From Ferruginibacter lapsinanis (lineage in GTDB: Bacteria; Bacteroidota; Bacteroidia; Chitinophagales; Chitinophagaceae), in assembly GCF_020783315.1 (NCBI RefSeq), contig NZ_CP086063.1, positions 1,593,501-1,657,500 of the forward strand: DNA of 64,000 nt, in the 5' to 3' direction. Below the pieces are notes generated by a model. It was not told where the DNA came from, made no database searches, and saw nothing but the letters and a program-made list of their open reading frames with translations. The position numbers and the translations under genes were made by a program. Positions 51,425 through 61,184 of this stretch are shown piece by piece (the first letter of the stretch is position 1; the number at the start of each line of letters is the position of its first letter).

Positions 51425-52510
51425 ATGATTTACAGGGCAATTGGTATCATGAGCGGTAGTTCATTAGATGGCTTAGACATTGCGTATGTTGTTTTTGAGG
51501 AAACAGGAGGCAGGTGGAATTATGAGATAATAACGGCTGAATGTGCCTCCTATTCAGCCGATTGGGCAGAAAAGCTGTACAGAGCTACAGCACTTTCTGC
51601 GTTGGATTATCAGTTATTGCACACAGAATATGGTCATTATATTGGTGAAAATATTAATAGGTTTATCGCTGCAAATAATTTAGCACACAAAGTACATTTG
51701 ATCGCCTCTCACGGGCATACTACTTTTCATCTGCCACAAAAAAAGATGTCGGCGCAGTTAGGTGATGGCGCAGCAATTGCAGCAGTAACTCAATTACCTG
51801 TTATAAGTGATCTGAGAAGTTTAGATGTTGCTTTCGGCGGACAGGGGGCACCGATAGTTCCGATAGGGCATAAATTATTATTCAATGAATACGATTGCTT
51901 TTTAAATATCGGGGGCATAGCTAATATTTCTTTAAAGCAAGATGAAAAAAATATCGCCTTCGATATTTGTCCTGCAAACAGGGTATTAAATATGTTAGTA
52001 GCAGAAAAAGGATTGTTGTACGATGATGAAGGAAAAATAGCAGCAATGGGAAATGTGAATGAAAAATTATTGCAACAATTAAATGAGTTGGAATATTATA
52101 TGCAACCATTTCCCAAATCATTACCGAATAGCTTTGGAATGGATATCATCTTACCAATGATAAGAAATGCATCGCTCAGCACCGAAGATGCTTTAAGAAC
52201 TTATGTGGAACATATAGCCATTCAAATTAGTAGATCATTCCAAAACATCCAACACTCAACATCCAACTTAAAACTGCTTGTAACAGGCGGTGGTGCATTC
52301 AATAGTTTTTTAATTGAAAGATTGAGTTATATGTTGGATCATGTTGAAATTGTTGTACCCGAAAAAAAGATAGTTGAATATAAGGAAGCGCTGATTATGG
52401 CTTTGATAGGAGTGTTGCGTTGGAGAGAAGAAGTGAATGTGTTGTCTTCTGTAACAGGCGCTTCGCAAAATAGTATTGGCGGGGCTTTGTGGATAGGGAA
52501 TACAGATTAG
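51425..52510 (+). CDS. anmK: Anhydro-N-acetylmuramic acid kinase
   Basis: 361 residues. ATP and sugar sites: GIMSGSSLDGLDIAYV at the start, SHGHTTFH, QLGDGAAIA, FLNIGGIANIS, FDICPANRVLN and VTGGGAFNSFLIERL. It converts anhydro-MurNAc to MurNAc-6-phosphate in peptidoglycan recycling. Residues 275-281 are encoded by three ATCCAAC-type heptamers just before the GGGAFN motif. Confidence 0.94.
   Translation: MIYRAIGIMSGSSLDGLDIAYVVFEETGGRWNYEIITAECASYSADWAEKLYRATALSALDYQLLHTEYGHYIGENINRFIAANNLAHKVHLIASHGHTTFHLPQKKMSAQLGDGAAIAAVTQLPVISDLRSLDVAFGGQGAPIVPIGHKLLFNEYDCFLNIGGIANISLKQDEKNIAFDICPANRVLNMLVAEKGLLYDDEGKIAAMGNVNEKLLQQLNELEYYMQPFPKSLPNSFGMDIILPMIRNASLSTEDALRTYVEHIAIQISRSFQNIQHSTSNLKLLVTGGGAFNSFLIERLSYMLDHVEIVVPEKKIVEYKEALIMALIGVLRWREEVNVLSSVTGASQNSIGGALWIGNTD
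52247..52267 (+). repeat. Three-unit heptamer string inside anmK
   Basis: ATCCAAC, ACTCAAC, ATCCAAC: 21 bp, exactly 7 codons, so the reading frame is kept (QNIQHSTSN region). Confidence 0.55.
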
Positions 52511-52579
52511 ACAGTTAACTGTCGTCACTTTAACAAACTATTTTCTTTTTAATTATTTTCTTGTGTAAAAATTTATCGA

Positions 52580-52999
52580 ATGAAAAAAGTATTGAACATA
52601 TTAATCGCAGCTTCACTTGTATTAGCGTCTTGCACTAATAAAAATGCAGATGCAAAAGCAGAAAAGGACAGTTACGAAAAAACAAAAGAAACATTAGAAG
52701 AAAAAGAAAAGAAAAATCCAACAGCTTTTTTAAAAGCAAGTGCTCATGACAAGAGAAATCTTATCGGACAAACGGTTATAAAAGGCACAGTTACCAATAA
52801 CGCTAAAGTATGTACTTATAAAGATGTGGAATTAGAATTGTCTTTTTTTAGCAAGACAGGCACTTTGCTCGAAAAAGATAATGAAACGGTGTATGATGAA
52901 ATTGCGCCTGGAAACTCGGCCAATTTCAAAACAAAATATTTTGCCCCTAAAGGAACCGATAGTGTTGGAGTGAAAATTGTGAGTGCAAAAACGAATTAG
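52580..52999 (+). CDS. Lipoprotein with a small beta domain, function unknown
   Basis: 139 residues. The signal peptide has a lipobox cysteine at about residue 17 (VLASCTNK). A highly charged Lys/Glu stretch (about 23-50) precedes a beta domain with VIKGTVTNNAKVCTYKDVEL and a final DSVGVKIVSAK, which recalls FxLYD-like domains. It is probably membrane-anchored at the periplasmic or cell-surface side. I do not recognise a specific role. Confidence 0.7.
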   Translation: MKKVLNILIAASLVLASCTNKNADAKAEKDSYEKTKETLEEKEKKNPTAFLKASAHDKRNLIGQTVIKGTVTNNAKVCTYKDVELELSFFSKTGTLLEKDNETVYDEIAPGNSANFKTKYFAPKGTDSVGVKIVSAKTN

Positions 53000-53114
53000 A
53001 GTTTTTTGTTTAAATGATTTTATAGTAGCTAATCTATTCATTGAACTGCATTGAAATTAAGAACAGAGAATTAATGTCGAGCTACAGTAGCATAAAAGAT
53101 GCACATAGCTGTAT

Positions 53115-53154
53115 GGCAGAAACGAGATCTAATCGTTTCTGCCTTGATTTTTTT
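53115..53154 (+). terminator. Strong terminator downstream of the lipoprotein gene
   Basis: GGCAGAAACGA and TCGTTTCTGCC form a perfect 11-bp stem with loop GATCTAA, followed by TTGA and a T-tract. It lies 115 nt after the lipoprotein stop, leaving room for a short non-coding transcript. Confidence 0.85.
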
Positions 53155-53201
53155 GTTACTCTCTTGTTTCAAGACAAAAAAGTAAATAAGAATGAAATAA
53201 A

Positions 53202-54824
53202 TTATACAAAACTAAATGTATCCCCATCAAACAACCCCTTATCACTCAATTTCAAATGAGGTATCACCAATAATGCCATAAATGATAAGGTCATAAATGC
53301 AGCATTCAAATGACTGCCTAATTCTTCTTTAACCATTTTGTCAATAGCAGTATACGCATCTGCCACTTTGAAGCCATCTTCATTGCTCATCAATCCTGCA
53401 ACAGGTAAGCCTAATACCATTGCGTTTTCATCACTTACGCTACTCACACCTCCTTGTTCTTTAATTACTAAATTAACTGCTTTGCAGATGCTTGTATCAT
53501 CCACACCTACGGCAATAATATTATGGCTATCATGTGCCACCGTAGAAGCAATGGCACCTTCCTTTAAACCGAAATTTTTCACGAATGATTTTGCAACGAT
53601 CGCTTGTTTATAACGGTTAACCACAACGATCTTTAAAATATCATTGTCAACATCGCTAACAATGGCACCTTCAGCAACCTTGGGCGAAACCAATAATTTA
53701 TTGGTGATCAATTGCCCTTCCAATGCCTCTATTACAGGAATTTCTCTTTCATTATTATAAACAATGATAAAATCGGCAGGTTTGGTTTCTTTACAATTGA
53801 ATTGATTGATAATACCACCTTTTTTTGTCGTGATCTTTGATTGCCCGTTTTCTGCAACTAAATTACCGTCGATATATGTTTGAGAAATTTTAAAATTTGT
53901 CAGGTCTTCTGCAACAATAAAATCTGCCGCATCACCCACTCTTAATAAACCTACATTCATTTTATAATGTAGCACAGGGTTAATACAAGCAGCTTGTAAT
54001 ATTTTAAAAATATCAATTCCTTTTGCCACAGCTCTTGCGCACAATTTATTGATATGATTTTCTACCAGGCTATCAGGATGCTTGTCATCACTGCAAAACA
54101 TCATCATTTCATGGTGGTCATTCATCAGGTCGATTAGGGCCTCAAAATTTTTAGCGGCACTTCCTTCCCTGATCAGAATTTTCATGCCATATCCTAATTT
54201 ATCTAACGCTTCTTCTGCAGTAAAACATTCATGATCGGTACTGATACCAGCATCAATATATTTTTTTGCATCTGCACCTCTCAATCCCGGTGCATGCCCA
54301 TCCACTGGTTTATTATATTTTTTAGCGGAAGCAATTTTCTTCATCACTTCTTCATCATTAAATAATACACCAGGAAAATTCATCATCTCACTCAAATAAA
54401 CGATTTCATCTTTTTGCAATAGTTTGTCTACATCCTCTGAAGTAAGTGTAGCACCGGCCGTTTCAAAAATAGTGGCAGGCACACAACTCGGGGCGCCAAA
54501 ATGGAATTTAAAGGGCACCGTCTTTCCGTTCTCGATCATATATTCAACACCCTCCATACCACATACATTGGCTATTTCATGTGGATCACTGATAGTGCCT
54601 ACCGTGCCATGTACCACAGCGAGTTTAGCAAATTCGCTCGGCACCAACATGCTGCTTTCCACATGAACATGACTATCCACAAAACCCGGAAGAATGAAGG
54701 GCTCATTGTCTATCGCTTTTTGTTTATTGTCTATTGATTGTATTTTTCCGTCTTCAATTACAACTTCACCGTAAAAAATTTCTTTATTGAAAATATCCAC
54801 AATGTTTCCGCTTACTTTAAACAT
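53202..54824 (-). CDS. ade: Adenine deaminase
   Basis: 540 residues. Amidohydrolase motifs: [18 protein letters not shown] near 43-60, [29 protein letters not shown] near 175, [13 protein letters not shown] and [15 protein letters not shown]. It deaminates adenine to hypoxanthine for purine salvage. The C-terminal domain ([20 protein letters not shown]) is complete. Residues 28-41 ([14 protein letters not shown]), between the N-terminal beta sandwich and the barrel, are coded by a heptamer string. Confidence 0.93.
   Translation of the reverse strand: MFKVSGNIVDIFNKEIFYGEVVIEDGKIQSIDNKQKAIDNEPFILPGFVDSHVHVESSMLVPSEFAKLAVVHGTVGTISDPHEIANVCGMEGVEYMIENGKTVPFKFHFGAPSCVPATIFETAGATLTSEDVDKLLQKDEIVYLSEMMNFPGVLFNDEEVMKKIASAKKYNKPVDGHAPGLRGADAKKYIDAGISTDHECFTAEEALDKLGYGMKILIREGSAAKNFEALIDLMNDHHEMMMFCSDDKHPDSLVENHINKLCARAVAKGIDIFKILQAACINPVLHYKMNVGLLRVGDAADFIVAEDLTNFKISQTYIDGNLVAENGQSKITTKKGGIINQFNCKETKPADFIIVYNNEREIPVIEALEGQLITNKLLVSPKVAEGAIVSDVDNDILKIVVVNRYKQAIVAKSFVKNFGLKEGAIASTVAHDSHNIIAVGVDDTSICKAVNLVIKEQGGVSSVSDENAMVLGLPVAGLMSNEDGFKVADAYTAIDKMVKEELGSHLNAAFMTLSFMALLVIPHLKLSDKGLFDGDTFSFV
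54703..54744. repeat. Six-unit heptamer string inside ade
   Basis: Six 7-mers in phase (TCATTGT, CTATCGC, TTTTTGT, TTATTGT, CTATTGA, TTGTATT on the plus strand), 42 bp or exactly 14 codons. On the coding strand they include ACAATAA and ACAATGA units resembling the AATTGAC/AATAAAC units after the FKBP gene. Confidence 0.68.
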
Positions 54825-54874
54825 ATTAATTTATTTTAAACTTTAAAGGATCAATCATTCAAGATAGCCCAAAA

Positions 54875-55182
54875 ATGAAAACGAAAAAAATATTTCAAAC
54901 AGTACTGCTTTTATGAACTATCCTTTTTGATTATTTTTCAAAACCCCAACCTGCTGATGAGGTCATTAAATATATCGAAAAAGGAAGCAGAGAAGAATCT
55001 GATATTAGCCGAAGCATTAGGATATATACCGTAAAAAATGAGTTGGCTTAATTTGATACGGAAGATATATTCAATATAAAAATTATCGTTTTGTTGATGA
55101 GGCTCTTCCGTTTACATTAACTATAGAAGTATATTGAACTGACAGAGGCATTAAATTCGACAATGCAAATTTTTTTTTATAA
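54875..55182 (+). pseudogene. Decayed small exported/lipoprotein-like gene
   Basis: An ATG at 54875 opens MKTKKIFQTVLLL, a signal-peptide-like start, interrupted by TGA at 54913. The same frame then reads PADEVIKYIEKGSREESDIS and ends at TAA 55049, continuing as FDTEDIFNIK. A shift of frame at about 55081 gives NYRFVDEALPFTLTIEVY, a TGA at 55135, then TDRGIKFDNANFFL to TAA 55180. The joined text looks like one protein of about 100 residues broken by three stops and one frameshift. No functional gene remains. Confidence 0.62.
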
Positions 55183-55304
55183 ACACAAACCAAAGTAGCC
55201 AATTACACCTAACCTGTATCGGTTGAAATAGTCAATTTTCGTGTATTTTTTACGCAATTTGATTTATTAAGACAAAAATCACCTTTTTTCTGCTGTAATC
55301 TTCG

Positions 55305-55312
55305 TACATTCG
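55305..55312 (+). promoter_or_regulatory. Candidate -7 promoter box of gap
   Basis: TACATTCG, 40 nt before the gap ATG; one base from TAnnTTTG and similar to the TACCTTCG boxes before icd and pntAA. Confidence 0.35.
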
Positions 55313-55352
55313 CACACGAATTCAAAAAATTAATCATTCAAAATATACAGAA

Positions 55353-56363
55353 ATGAGTACAGTTAAAGTAGCTATTAATGGTTTCGGACGTATTGGCCGT
55401 TTGGTATTTCGTCAGATTTATAACATGCAAGGTATTGATGTAGTAGCCATCAATGATTTAACAAGTCCTGCAGTGTTGGCACATTTATTAAAATATGATA
55501 GTGCACAAGGTCGTTTCGATCAAAAAGTAACTTCTACAGAAAATTCAATAATAGTTGATGGTCACGAAGTAAAGATTTATGCTCAAAAAGATCCTGCTCA
55601 AATTCCTTGGGGTAGCCACGGGGTTGATGTGGTGATCGAAAGCACAGGTTTCTTTACAGATAAAGCAAAAGCAGAAGCACACATTACTGCAGGTGCAAAA
55701 AGAGTAGTTATCTCTGCTCCGGCAACAGGCGATTTGAAAACTGTTGTTTTTAACGTTAACCATGCAATCTTGGATGGTAGCGAAACGATCATCAGCTGTG
55801 CAAGTTGTACAACAAACTGTTTAGCTCCAATGGCTAAAGTATTAAGCGATAATTATGGTATCGAAGCTGGTTTCATGACAACCATCCATGCTTATACGAA
55901 CGATCAGAATACTTTGGATGCTCCTCATGCAAAAGGTGATCTTCGCCGTGCAAGAGCTGCAGCTCAAAATATTGTGCCTAACAGTACAGGTGCTGCAAAA
56001 GCGATTGGTTTAGTGTTGCCTGAATTAAAAGGTAAATTAGATGGTGGTGCACAAAGAGTTCCGGTAATCACTGGTTCTTTGACTGAACTGAACACTATCT
56101 TAAGTAAAAAAGTAACTGCAGAAGAGATCAATGCTGCAATGAAAGCTGCATCTAACGAAAGTTTTGGTTACAATGAAGATGAAATTGTTAGTAGCGATAT
56201 CATCGGTACTACATTCGGTTCTTTGTTTGATGCAACTCAAACTAAAGTAATGACTGTAGGTGATAAACAATTAGTAAAAACAGTTAGCTGGTATGATAAT
56301 GAAATGAGCTATGTATCTCAACTGGTACGTACCGTTCATCACTTTGCCGGTTTAATAAAATAA
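55353..56363 (+). CDS. gap: Glyceraldehyde-3-phosphate dehydrogenase, NAD type
   Basis: 336 residues. It has [21 protein letters not shown] with Asp for the NAD ribose (favouring NAD over NADP), the catalytic cysteine in [12 protein letters not shown] (C152) and [13 protein letters not shown]. It is the glycolytic enzyme making 1,3-bisphosphoglycerate. pgk, the next step, follows after an intervening terminator. Codon use is strongly biased to a few codons, fitting high expression. Confidence 0.97.
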   Translation: MSTVKVAINGFGRIGRLVFRQIYNMQGIDVVAINDLTSPAVLAHLLKYDSAQGRFDQKVTSTENSIIVDGHEVKIYAQKDPAQIPWGSHGVDVVIESTGFFTDKAKAEAHITAGAKRVVISAPATGDLKTVVFNVNHAILDGSETIISCASCTTNCLAPMAKVLSDNYGIEAGFMTTIHAYTNDQNTLDAPHAKGDLRRARAAAQNIVPNSTGAAKAIGLVLPELKGKLDGGAQRVPVITGSLTELNTILSKKVTAEEINAAMKAASNESFGYNEDEIVSSDIIGTTFGSLFDATQTKVMTVGDKQLVKTVSWYDNEMSYVSQLVRTVHHFAGLIK

Positions 56364-56371
56364 TTTCAATC

Positions 56372-56403
56372 AAAAAATGCCGGACGCTGATCCGGCATTT
56401 TTT
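56372..56403. terminator. Terminator between gap and pgk
   Basis: AAAAAATGCCGGA and TCCGGCATTTTTT pair perfectly around CGCTGA. It lies 19 nt before the pgk ATG, so pgk is either read through or transcribed from a very close promoter. Confidence 0.88.
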
Positions 56404-56422
56404 ATTATAAAATATTAATGTC

Positions 56423-57646
56423 ATGTCTAAATTTTCTTCTTACAATTTTAAAGGATTAAAAGCATTGGTTCGTGTAGATTTCAACGTGCCATTAGATGCT
56501 GAGTTCAATATTACTGATGATACAAGAATGACTGCAACCATTCCGACAATAAAAAAAATATTGGCAGATGGCGGTAGTGCAATTTTAATGAGCCATTTCG
56601 GTCGTCCGAAAGATGGGCCTACAGATAAATATTCTTTAAAACATTTGGTAAAACATTTATCGGATCTGTTGAATACCGAGTCTAAAAACAGTACCACAGC
56701 ACCGATCGTTCGTGTATTTTTTGCTGATGATTGTATTGGCGAGCAGGCTGCATTGACTGCAAGTATGTTGAAACCAGGCGAAGTATTGCTACTGGAAAAT
56801 CTTCGTTTTTATAAAGAAGAAGAAAAAGGAGATGAGGCTTTTGCAGAAAAATTGAGCAAGCTGGGTGATGTATATGTGAATGATGCTTTTGGTACAGCCC
56901 ACAGAGCACACGCAAGTACTGCGGTTATTGCAAAATATTTTGCTGCGGATAAAAAATTATTTGGTTTGTTGATGGAAGGAGAAGTGATTAGTGCAGAAAA
57001 GGTGTTACATCATTCCGAAAAACCTTTTGTTGCAATCATTGGTGGCGCAAAAGTGTCTGATAAAATTTTGATCATCGAAAATTTATTAGAAAGAGCAACA
57101 GATATAATCATTGGCGGCGGTATGGCATATACCTTTATTAAGGCCAGAGGCGGAAAGATCGGTAATTCTCTTTGTGAAGATGATCGTTTACAAACAGCGC
57201 TGGATATTTTAGAAAAAGCTAAACAGAAAAATGTAAGCATTCATTTGCCGGAAGATTCTGTATTGGCAGATAAATTTGATGCAAATGCAAATACTCAAAC
57301 AGCTCCAAGTGATGCAATTCCTGATGGGTGGATGGGATTAGACATTGGTCCGAAAGCGGTAGGTATCTTTAGCGAAATAATAGGCAAATCAAAAACCATT
57401 TTATGGAATGGGCCAATGGGTGTTTTTGAAATGGAAAAATTCCAGAATGGAACAAAATCAGTGGCGTTGGCCGTTGCCGCATCTACTAAAAATGGGGCAT
57501 TTAGTTTAGTAGGTGGTGGTGATAGCGTTGCTGCAGTGAATAAATTTAACCTAGCCGATCAGGTTAGTTATGTAAGTACCGGTGGCGGTGCAATGTTAGA
57601 ATATTTCGAAGGAAAGGTATTGCCCGGTATAGCAGCCATTAAATAA
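56423..57646 (+). CDS. pgk: Phosphoglycerate kinase
   Basis: 407 residues. Substrate and nucleotide motifs are [46 protein letters not shown] and [14 protein letters not shown]. It transfers phosphate from 1,3-bisphosphoglycerate to ADP. It has its own downstream terminator. Confidence 0.97.
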   Translation: MSKFSSYNFKGLKALVRVDFNVPLDAEFNITDDTRMTATIPTIKKILADGGSAILMSHFGRPKDGPTDKYSLKHLVKHLSDLLNTESKNSTTAPIVRVFFADDCIGEQAALTASMLKPGEVLLLENLRFYKEEEKGDEAFAEKLSKLGDVYVNDAFGTAHRAHASTAVIAKYFAADKKLFGLLMEGEVISAEKVLHHSEKPFVAIIGGAKVSDKILIIENLLERATDIIIGGGMAYTFIKARGGKIGNSLCEDDRLQTALDILEKAKQKNVSIHLPEDSVLADKFDANANTQTAPSDAIPDGWMGLDIGPKAVGIFSEIIGKSKTILWNGPMGVFEMEKFQNGTKSVALAVAASTKNGAFSLVGGGDSVAAVNKFNLADQVSYVSTGGGAMLEYFEGKVLPGIAAIK

Positions 57647-57656
57647 TACAATATTC

Positions 57657-57686
57657 AATCCCTCTTTTAAAGAGGGATTTTTTTTG
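57657..57686 (+). terminator. Rho-independent terminator of pgk
   Basis: AATCCCTCT and AGAGGGATT form a perfect stem around TTTAA, followed by a T-tract. Confidence 0.9.
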
Positions 57687-57880
57687 ATTTAGTATAATGA
57701 AAAGATGTTTCATTTTCTGTTTTGCGTTATAAAATAATTGACTAACTTTCATTTTTAACCTTCTGCTATATTAAATCCTTAACAGTTTCTTAGGATTACG
57801 TTTTGCCATTTGTGTAATTAATCTTTTAAAACAGAAAGAAAATATTATTTTTATCTACTTAATAATAAAAACAAAATAAC

Positions 57881-58447
57881 ATGAAACGTTCAGGTCTTAT
57901 AATTTTAGGTGTTGTTGCCGTATTAATATTATGGGCAATTAGTGTACGAAATGGTTTAGCTACAGCTTCTACCGGTATTAATGGTAAATGGGGGGAAGTA
58001 GAAACTCAATTTCAACGCAAAATGAAATTGTATGAAAATGTAGTTGCAACAATCAAAGGTTCTGCAAAAAATGAAGATACTACATTGATCAAGATCACCC
58101 AGATGAGGGCCAAAATCCCAACACTTGATCCCAATAATCCACAAACATTAACTGATGCCAATCGTCAGTTAGATCAGATGCGCTCTGCTATTAACATCAG
58201 CGTAGAAGCATATCCTACTATTCAAACCACACAGGCTTTTCGTGATTTTCAAACGCAAATTGAAGGTACTGAAAACAGAGTGGCTGTTGCTATCAGGGAT
58301 TGGAACCAGGCTATAACAGATTATAACACCAAATTGGTAAGGTTTCCTGCTAATCTGGTAGCCGGCTTATTTGGATATACACAAAAAGCTAATTACAAAG
58401 CTGATGAAGGCGCTAAAGATGCCAAAGTAGATTTCGAATCAAAATAA
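57881..58447 (+). CDS. lemA: LemA family protein
   Basis: 188 residues. One N-terminal membrane helix (about 4-22), then a helical bundle: LATASTGINGKWGEVETQFQ, QMRAKIPTLDP, VEAYPTIQTTQAFRDFQTQI, EGTENRVAVAIRDWNQAITD and LVRFPANLVAGLFGY, all typical of LemA. The role is unknown. It is followed by two TPM-domain genes (13 and 30 nt gaps), a common arrangement that suggests a joint envelope function. Confidence 0.93.
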   Translation: MKRSGLIILGVVAVLILWAISVRNGLATASTGINGKWGEVETQFQRKMKLYENVVATIKGSAKNEDTTLIKITQMRAKIPTLDPNNPQTLTDANRQLDQMRSAINISVEAYPTIQTTQAFRDFQTQIEGTENRVAVAIRDWNQAITDYNTKLVRFPANLVAGLFGYTQKANYKADEGAKDAKVDFESK

Positions 58448-58460
58448 TCAACAAAATATT

Positions 58461-58922
58461 TTGGGACTATTTCCATTATTTAAGAAAAAAGATTTTTTTT
58501 CTGCTCAGGACAAAGAGCAGATAGTGGAAGCTATACGCTTATCTGAGAAGCAAACAAGCGGTGAAATAAGGGTATATGTTGAAAGCAAAAATCCTTTTAT
58601 GGATCCGATAGATAGAGCAGCGGAGATCTTTTTTGAATTAAAAATGCAGGAAACAGAGCATCGCAATGCGGTGCTCTTATATATTGCCATGGGGCATAAA
58701 CAATTGGCGTTATTTGCCGATGAAGGGATTTATCAAAAAGTTGGAGCAGAATATTGGGATAATGCCGTAAAAAATATGATTGCAGCTTTTACAAAAGAAA
58801 ATATTAGCAATGGAATTGAACAGTGCATCAAACAAATTGGCGAAACCTTAAAAGAAAAATTTCCCTACGAAGCCTCTGCCGATAAAAATGAATTGCCAGA
58901 TGATATTGTTTTCGGTAAATAA
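58461..58922 (+). CDS. TPM-domain protein, cytoplasmic type
   Basis: 153 residues from a TTG 13 nt after lemA; no ATG occurs until about codon 47, inside the domain. TPM features: SEKQTSGEIRVYVESK near 28-43, HRNAVLLYIAMGHKQLALFA and GIEQCIKQIGETLKEKFP. There is no signal peptide. TPM (Psb32-like) domains occur in plant photosystem repair and bacterial envelope proteins; phosphatase activity has been reported for some, but this one is untested. Confidence 0.83.
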   Translation: MGLFPLFKKKDFFSAQDKEQIVEAIRLSEKQTSGEIRVYVESKNPFMDPIDRAAEIFFELKMQETEHRNAVLLYIAMGHKQLALFADEGIYQKVGAEYWDNAVKNMIAAFTKENISNGIEQCIKQIGETLKEKFPYEASADKNELPDDIVFGK

Positions 58923-58952
58923 AAGATTTAATTTCTCCTGTGGGAGATAAAC

Positions 58953-59723
58953 ATGAAAAAACTTCTATCCATATTTTTTTTGTTCGTGTCCGTAACAATT
59001 TTTGCGCAAACAAAATTTGATGCAAAAGCTTTACTGCAGCCACGTACAGGCAAACAACAGTTGGTAAATGATTTTGCCGGGATACTTACTGCCGATCAGC
59101 AGCAGGCACTTGAAAATAAATTGGTTGCTTTTGATGATAGCACTTCTACACAAATTGCTGTAGTAATTGTTCCGAATCTGGATGGATATGATGTAGCTGA
59201 TTATAATGTACAATTAGGAAGAGCCTGGGGTGTTGGCGGTAAAGAATTCAATAATGGAGTTGTTTTATTGATTTCCAAAGAAGACAGAAAACTGAATATA
59301 GCTACCGGTTATGGGGTAGAAGGGGCTTTACCGGATGTTACCTGTAAACATATTATTGATGAGGTCATCGTTCCAAATTTCAAAGGCAATGATTTTTATG
59401 GAGGTATCAATCAAGGGACTGATGCTATCATACGTGCCGTAAAGGGCGAATATGCTGCACCGGAAGGTTATCACAGATCTAAAGGAATCTCTCCATTCAA
59501 AATTATACTTATTATTATCATCATCTTGGTGTTGTTATCTTCTGTAGGAGGAGGTAGCGGAGGCTCCTTTATGAGCAGAAGAGGGTACAGAGGCTTTAAT
59601 GGTCCTGTATTTTTTCCCGGCGGCTGGGGTGGTGGTGGAAGTAGTAGTGGCGGTAGTTCCGGCGGTTTTGGTGGTTTCGGCGGCGGTAGTTTTGGTGGTG
59701 GCGGTGCAAGCGGAAACTGGTAA
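58953..59723 (+). CDS. Exported TPM-domain protein with Gly/Ser-rich tail
   Basis: 256 residues. A signal peptide ends near TIFAQ; the TPM domain occupies about 35-170 (VNDFAGILTADQQQALENKL, FNNGVVLLISKEDRKLNIATG, GYGVEGALPDVTCKHIIDE). One membrane helix follows (IILIIIIILVLLSSV, about 187-201), then a 50-residue tail of Gly, Ser and Phe. The tail is typical of this subfamily and was probably enriched by slippage. A TCTCC-TGTG-GGAGA hairpin at 58933-58946 lies 6 nt before the ATG. Third gene of the lemA cluster. Confidence 0.88.
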   Translation: MKKLLSIFFLFVSVTIFAQTKFDAKALLQPRTGKQQLVNDFAGILTADQQQALENKLVAFDDSTSTQIAVVIVPNLDGYDVADYNVQLGRAWGVGGKEFNNGVVLLISKEDRKLNIATGYGVEGALPDVTCKHIIDEVIVPNFKGNDFYGGINQGTDAIIRAVKGEYAAPEGYHRSKGISPFKIILIIIIILVLLSSVGGGSGGSFMSRRGYRGFNGPVFFPGGWGGGGSSSGGSSGGFGGFGGGSFGGGGASGNW

Positions 59724-59732
59724 CTACCAGGT

Positions 59733-60452
59733 TTAATACTCCTGCTCTAATGGATGAATCATTAATTCATCAATCACCACATGCTTTGGTTGCGATGCAA
59801 TATAAACGATTGCATTCGCCATATCTTCATTTTTTAGCCAGTTTTTATGAGAGGTGTCACCTTCAGGTTCTGCATGAAAGTAAGAATCTACTAATCCGCT
59901 GTATACAACAGTCACTTTGATTGCATGAGGGCGTAACTCTTTTCTGATTGCCATGCTGAAAGCATCCTGAGCATATTTACTAGCACAGTATAATGAACCA
60001 TTGGCAAAGGTTCTTTTGGCAACATCACTGGCAAGATTAATGATATGTCCTTTTTTGTTCTCTTTCATGATAGGAATAACTGCTTTGCAAAAAAGAAATG
60101 TGCCTTTTGTATTGGTTGCAAATACATCATCCCAGTCTTGTACGGTGATCTCTTCAGCAGGTTTAAAAATGCCAAAGCCTGCATTGTTGATCATTATATC
60201 GACACTTCCAAAAGCTTGTATAAAAGACTGCACGGTACTATTTACAAATGCTTCATCTCCAATATTGCCAACATAGATACTGCAGTTACTACCTTTCGCA
60301 ATTATCTCAGATTGTACAGCAAGTAATTCAGCCTCACTTCTTGCGATCAATCCAATATTTACTTTATAAGAGGCAAATAAAAGTGCAGTGGCTTTGCCAA
60401 TGCCCTTGCTTGCACCTGTAATTAAAATATTTTTATGTAGTAATGAATTCAT
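59733..60452 (-). CDS. Short-chain dehydrogenase/reductase
   Basis: 239 residues. NAD(P) loop ILITGASKGIGKATA near 9-23, IMINNAGFGIF near 85, catalytic Ser in NLASDV and the YxxxK pair in YCASKYAQDAF. Classical SDR fold. It oxidises or reduces an unknown alcohol/ketone. The basic/Ser context after the loop (LIARSEAEL) hints at NADPH use. It converges on the TPM gene with a 9-nt gap. Confidence 0.9.
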   Translation of the reverse strand: MNSLLHKNILITGASKGIGKATALLFASYKVNIGLIARSEAELLAVQSEIIAKGSNCSIYVGNIGDEAFVNSTVQSFIQAFGSVDIMINNAGFGIFKPAEEITVQDWDDVFATNTKGTFLFCKAVIPIMKENKKGHIINLASDVAKRTFANGSLYCASKYAQDAFSMAIRKELRPHAIKVTVVYSGLVDSYFHAEPEGDTSHKNWLKNEDMANAIVYIASQPKHVVIDELMIHPLEQEY

Positions 60453-60493
60453 TTTTCTAAGGTAGATAATTATGATTATTGTTTAATAAAATC

Positions 60494-60536
60494 GTATAAA
60501 AAAAGCTAACTCAAAATGAGTTAGCTTTTTTTATAC
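60494..60536. terminator. Strong terminator, perfect 20-bp stem
   Basis: GTATAAAAAAAGCTAACTCA and its exact complement (60517-60536) around AAA. It ends the minus-strand 60551 gene; its A/T runs would also work on the other strand. Confidence 0.88.
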
Positions 60537-60550
60537 ATATTGTAGATCAG

Positions 60551-61012
60551 TTAAAAAGTATATCTAACACCTAATCCGCCTAAGTTTCCACCAAATCCAT
60601 ATCCACTTCCGAATTCAAAAGTAGGCTGCCAGTCAAGAGAAAGATTAAGCGGCAGATCCTTAAATTTATAATCGATACCAATAACGCCATCAATACCAAC
60701 AACAGTATTATTGCCTTTGTAAAGTCCTACGTGAGCACCAGGTCCAATATACCATTTCAGGTTAGACTCTGTATTTAGGTCTCCGTGTATTTCATATAAT
60801 CCTGAAATACGTGTACCTGCGCTGTTAAAAAAGCCGATGAACTCAAGTGCATTTTTGGTATCCAGGAATGTTTTAAGTGTTAAACCTGCACCATTCCATA
60901 TCTTGATACCTGCAGCGGTTTTGTAAGATAAACTTTTGGCAGTTCTGTTTTGAGCATTTGCAGCTGCAACCACTAATGTTAGAGATAATACCAGGATTCC
61001 AATTTTTTTCAT
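60551..61012 (-). CDS. Small outer-membrane beta-barrel-like protein
   Basis: 153 residues. Signal peptide ending at VAAANAQ. The mature chain has alternating strands and glycine-rich turns (KTAAGIKIWNGAGLTLKTFL, WYIGPGAHVGLYKGNN, GVIGIDYKFKDLPLNLSLDW) and ends GGLGVRYTF with a terminal Phe, as outer-membrane barrels do. About eight strands could form. The function is unknown. Monocistronic. Confidence 0.75.
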   Translation of the reverse strand: MKKIGILVLSLTLVVAAANAQNRTAKSLSYKTAAGIKIWNGAGLTLKTFLDTKNALEFIGFFNSAGTRISGLYEIHGDLNTESNLKWYIGPGAHVGLYKGNNTVVGIDGVIGIDYKFKDLPLNLSLDWQPTFEFGSGYGFGGNLGGLGVRYTF

Positions 61013-61184
61013 TTGTTTTAATTTTCGTTTATAATGTGTTTGTTTTTTGTTGATTGAATACGAAGTTAACCGAAAACATTCTAAATGTGATAGGTTAAAT
61101 TTTTCACTTATTGGTTAAAAGTCCATCTGTACTCAACTCTGCTTAAGACTGTCAAACATCAAAAAAAGTTGCATGGTTCTAACT
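61013..61184. other. Intergenic region before the outer-membrane protein gene
   Basis: About 170 bp between two minus-strand genes. It should hold the promoter of the 60551 gene. I see no RNA gene or strong palindrome. Confidence 0.3.

Noticed and set aside
52510..52523. GACAGTTAACTGTC palindrome after anmK as a terminator
   Set aside because: Short stem with no adjacent T-tract; I cannot support a function.
53041..53259. 72-codon open frame running through the terminator at 53115
   Set aside because: It spans a strong terminator hairpin and the end of ade; composition is not protein-like.
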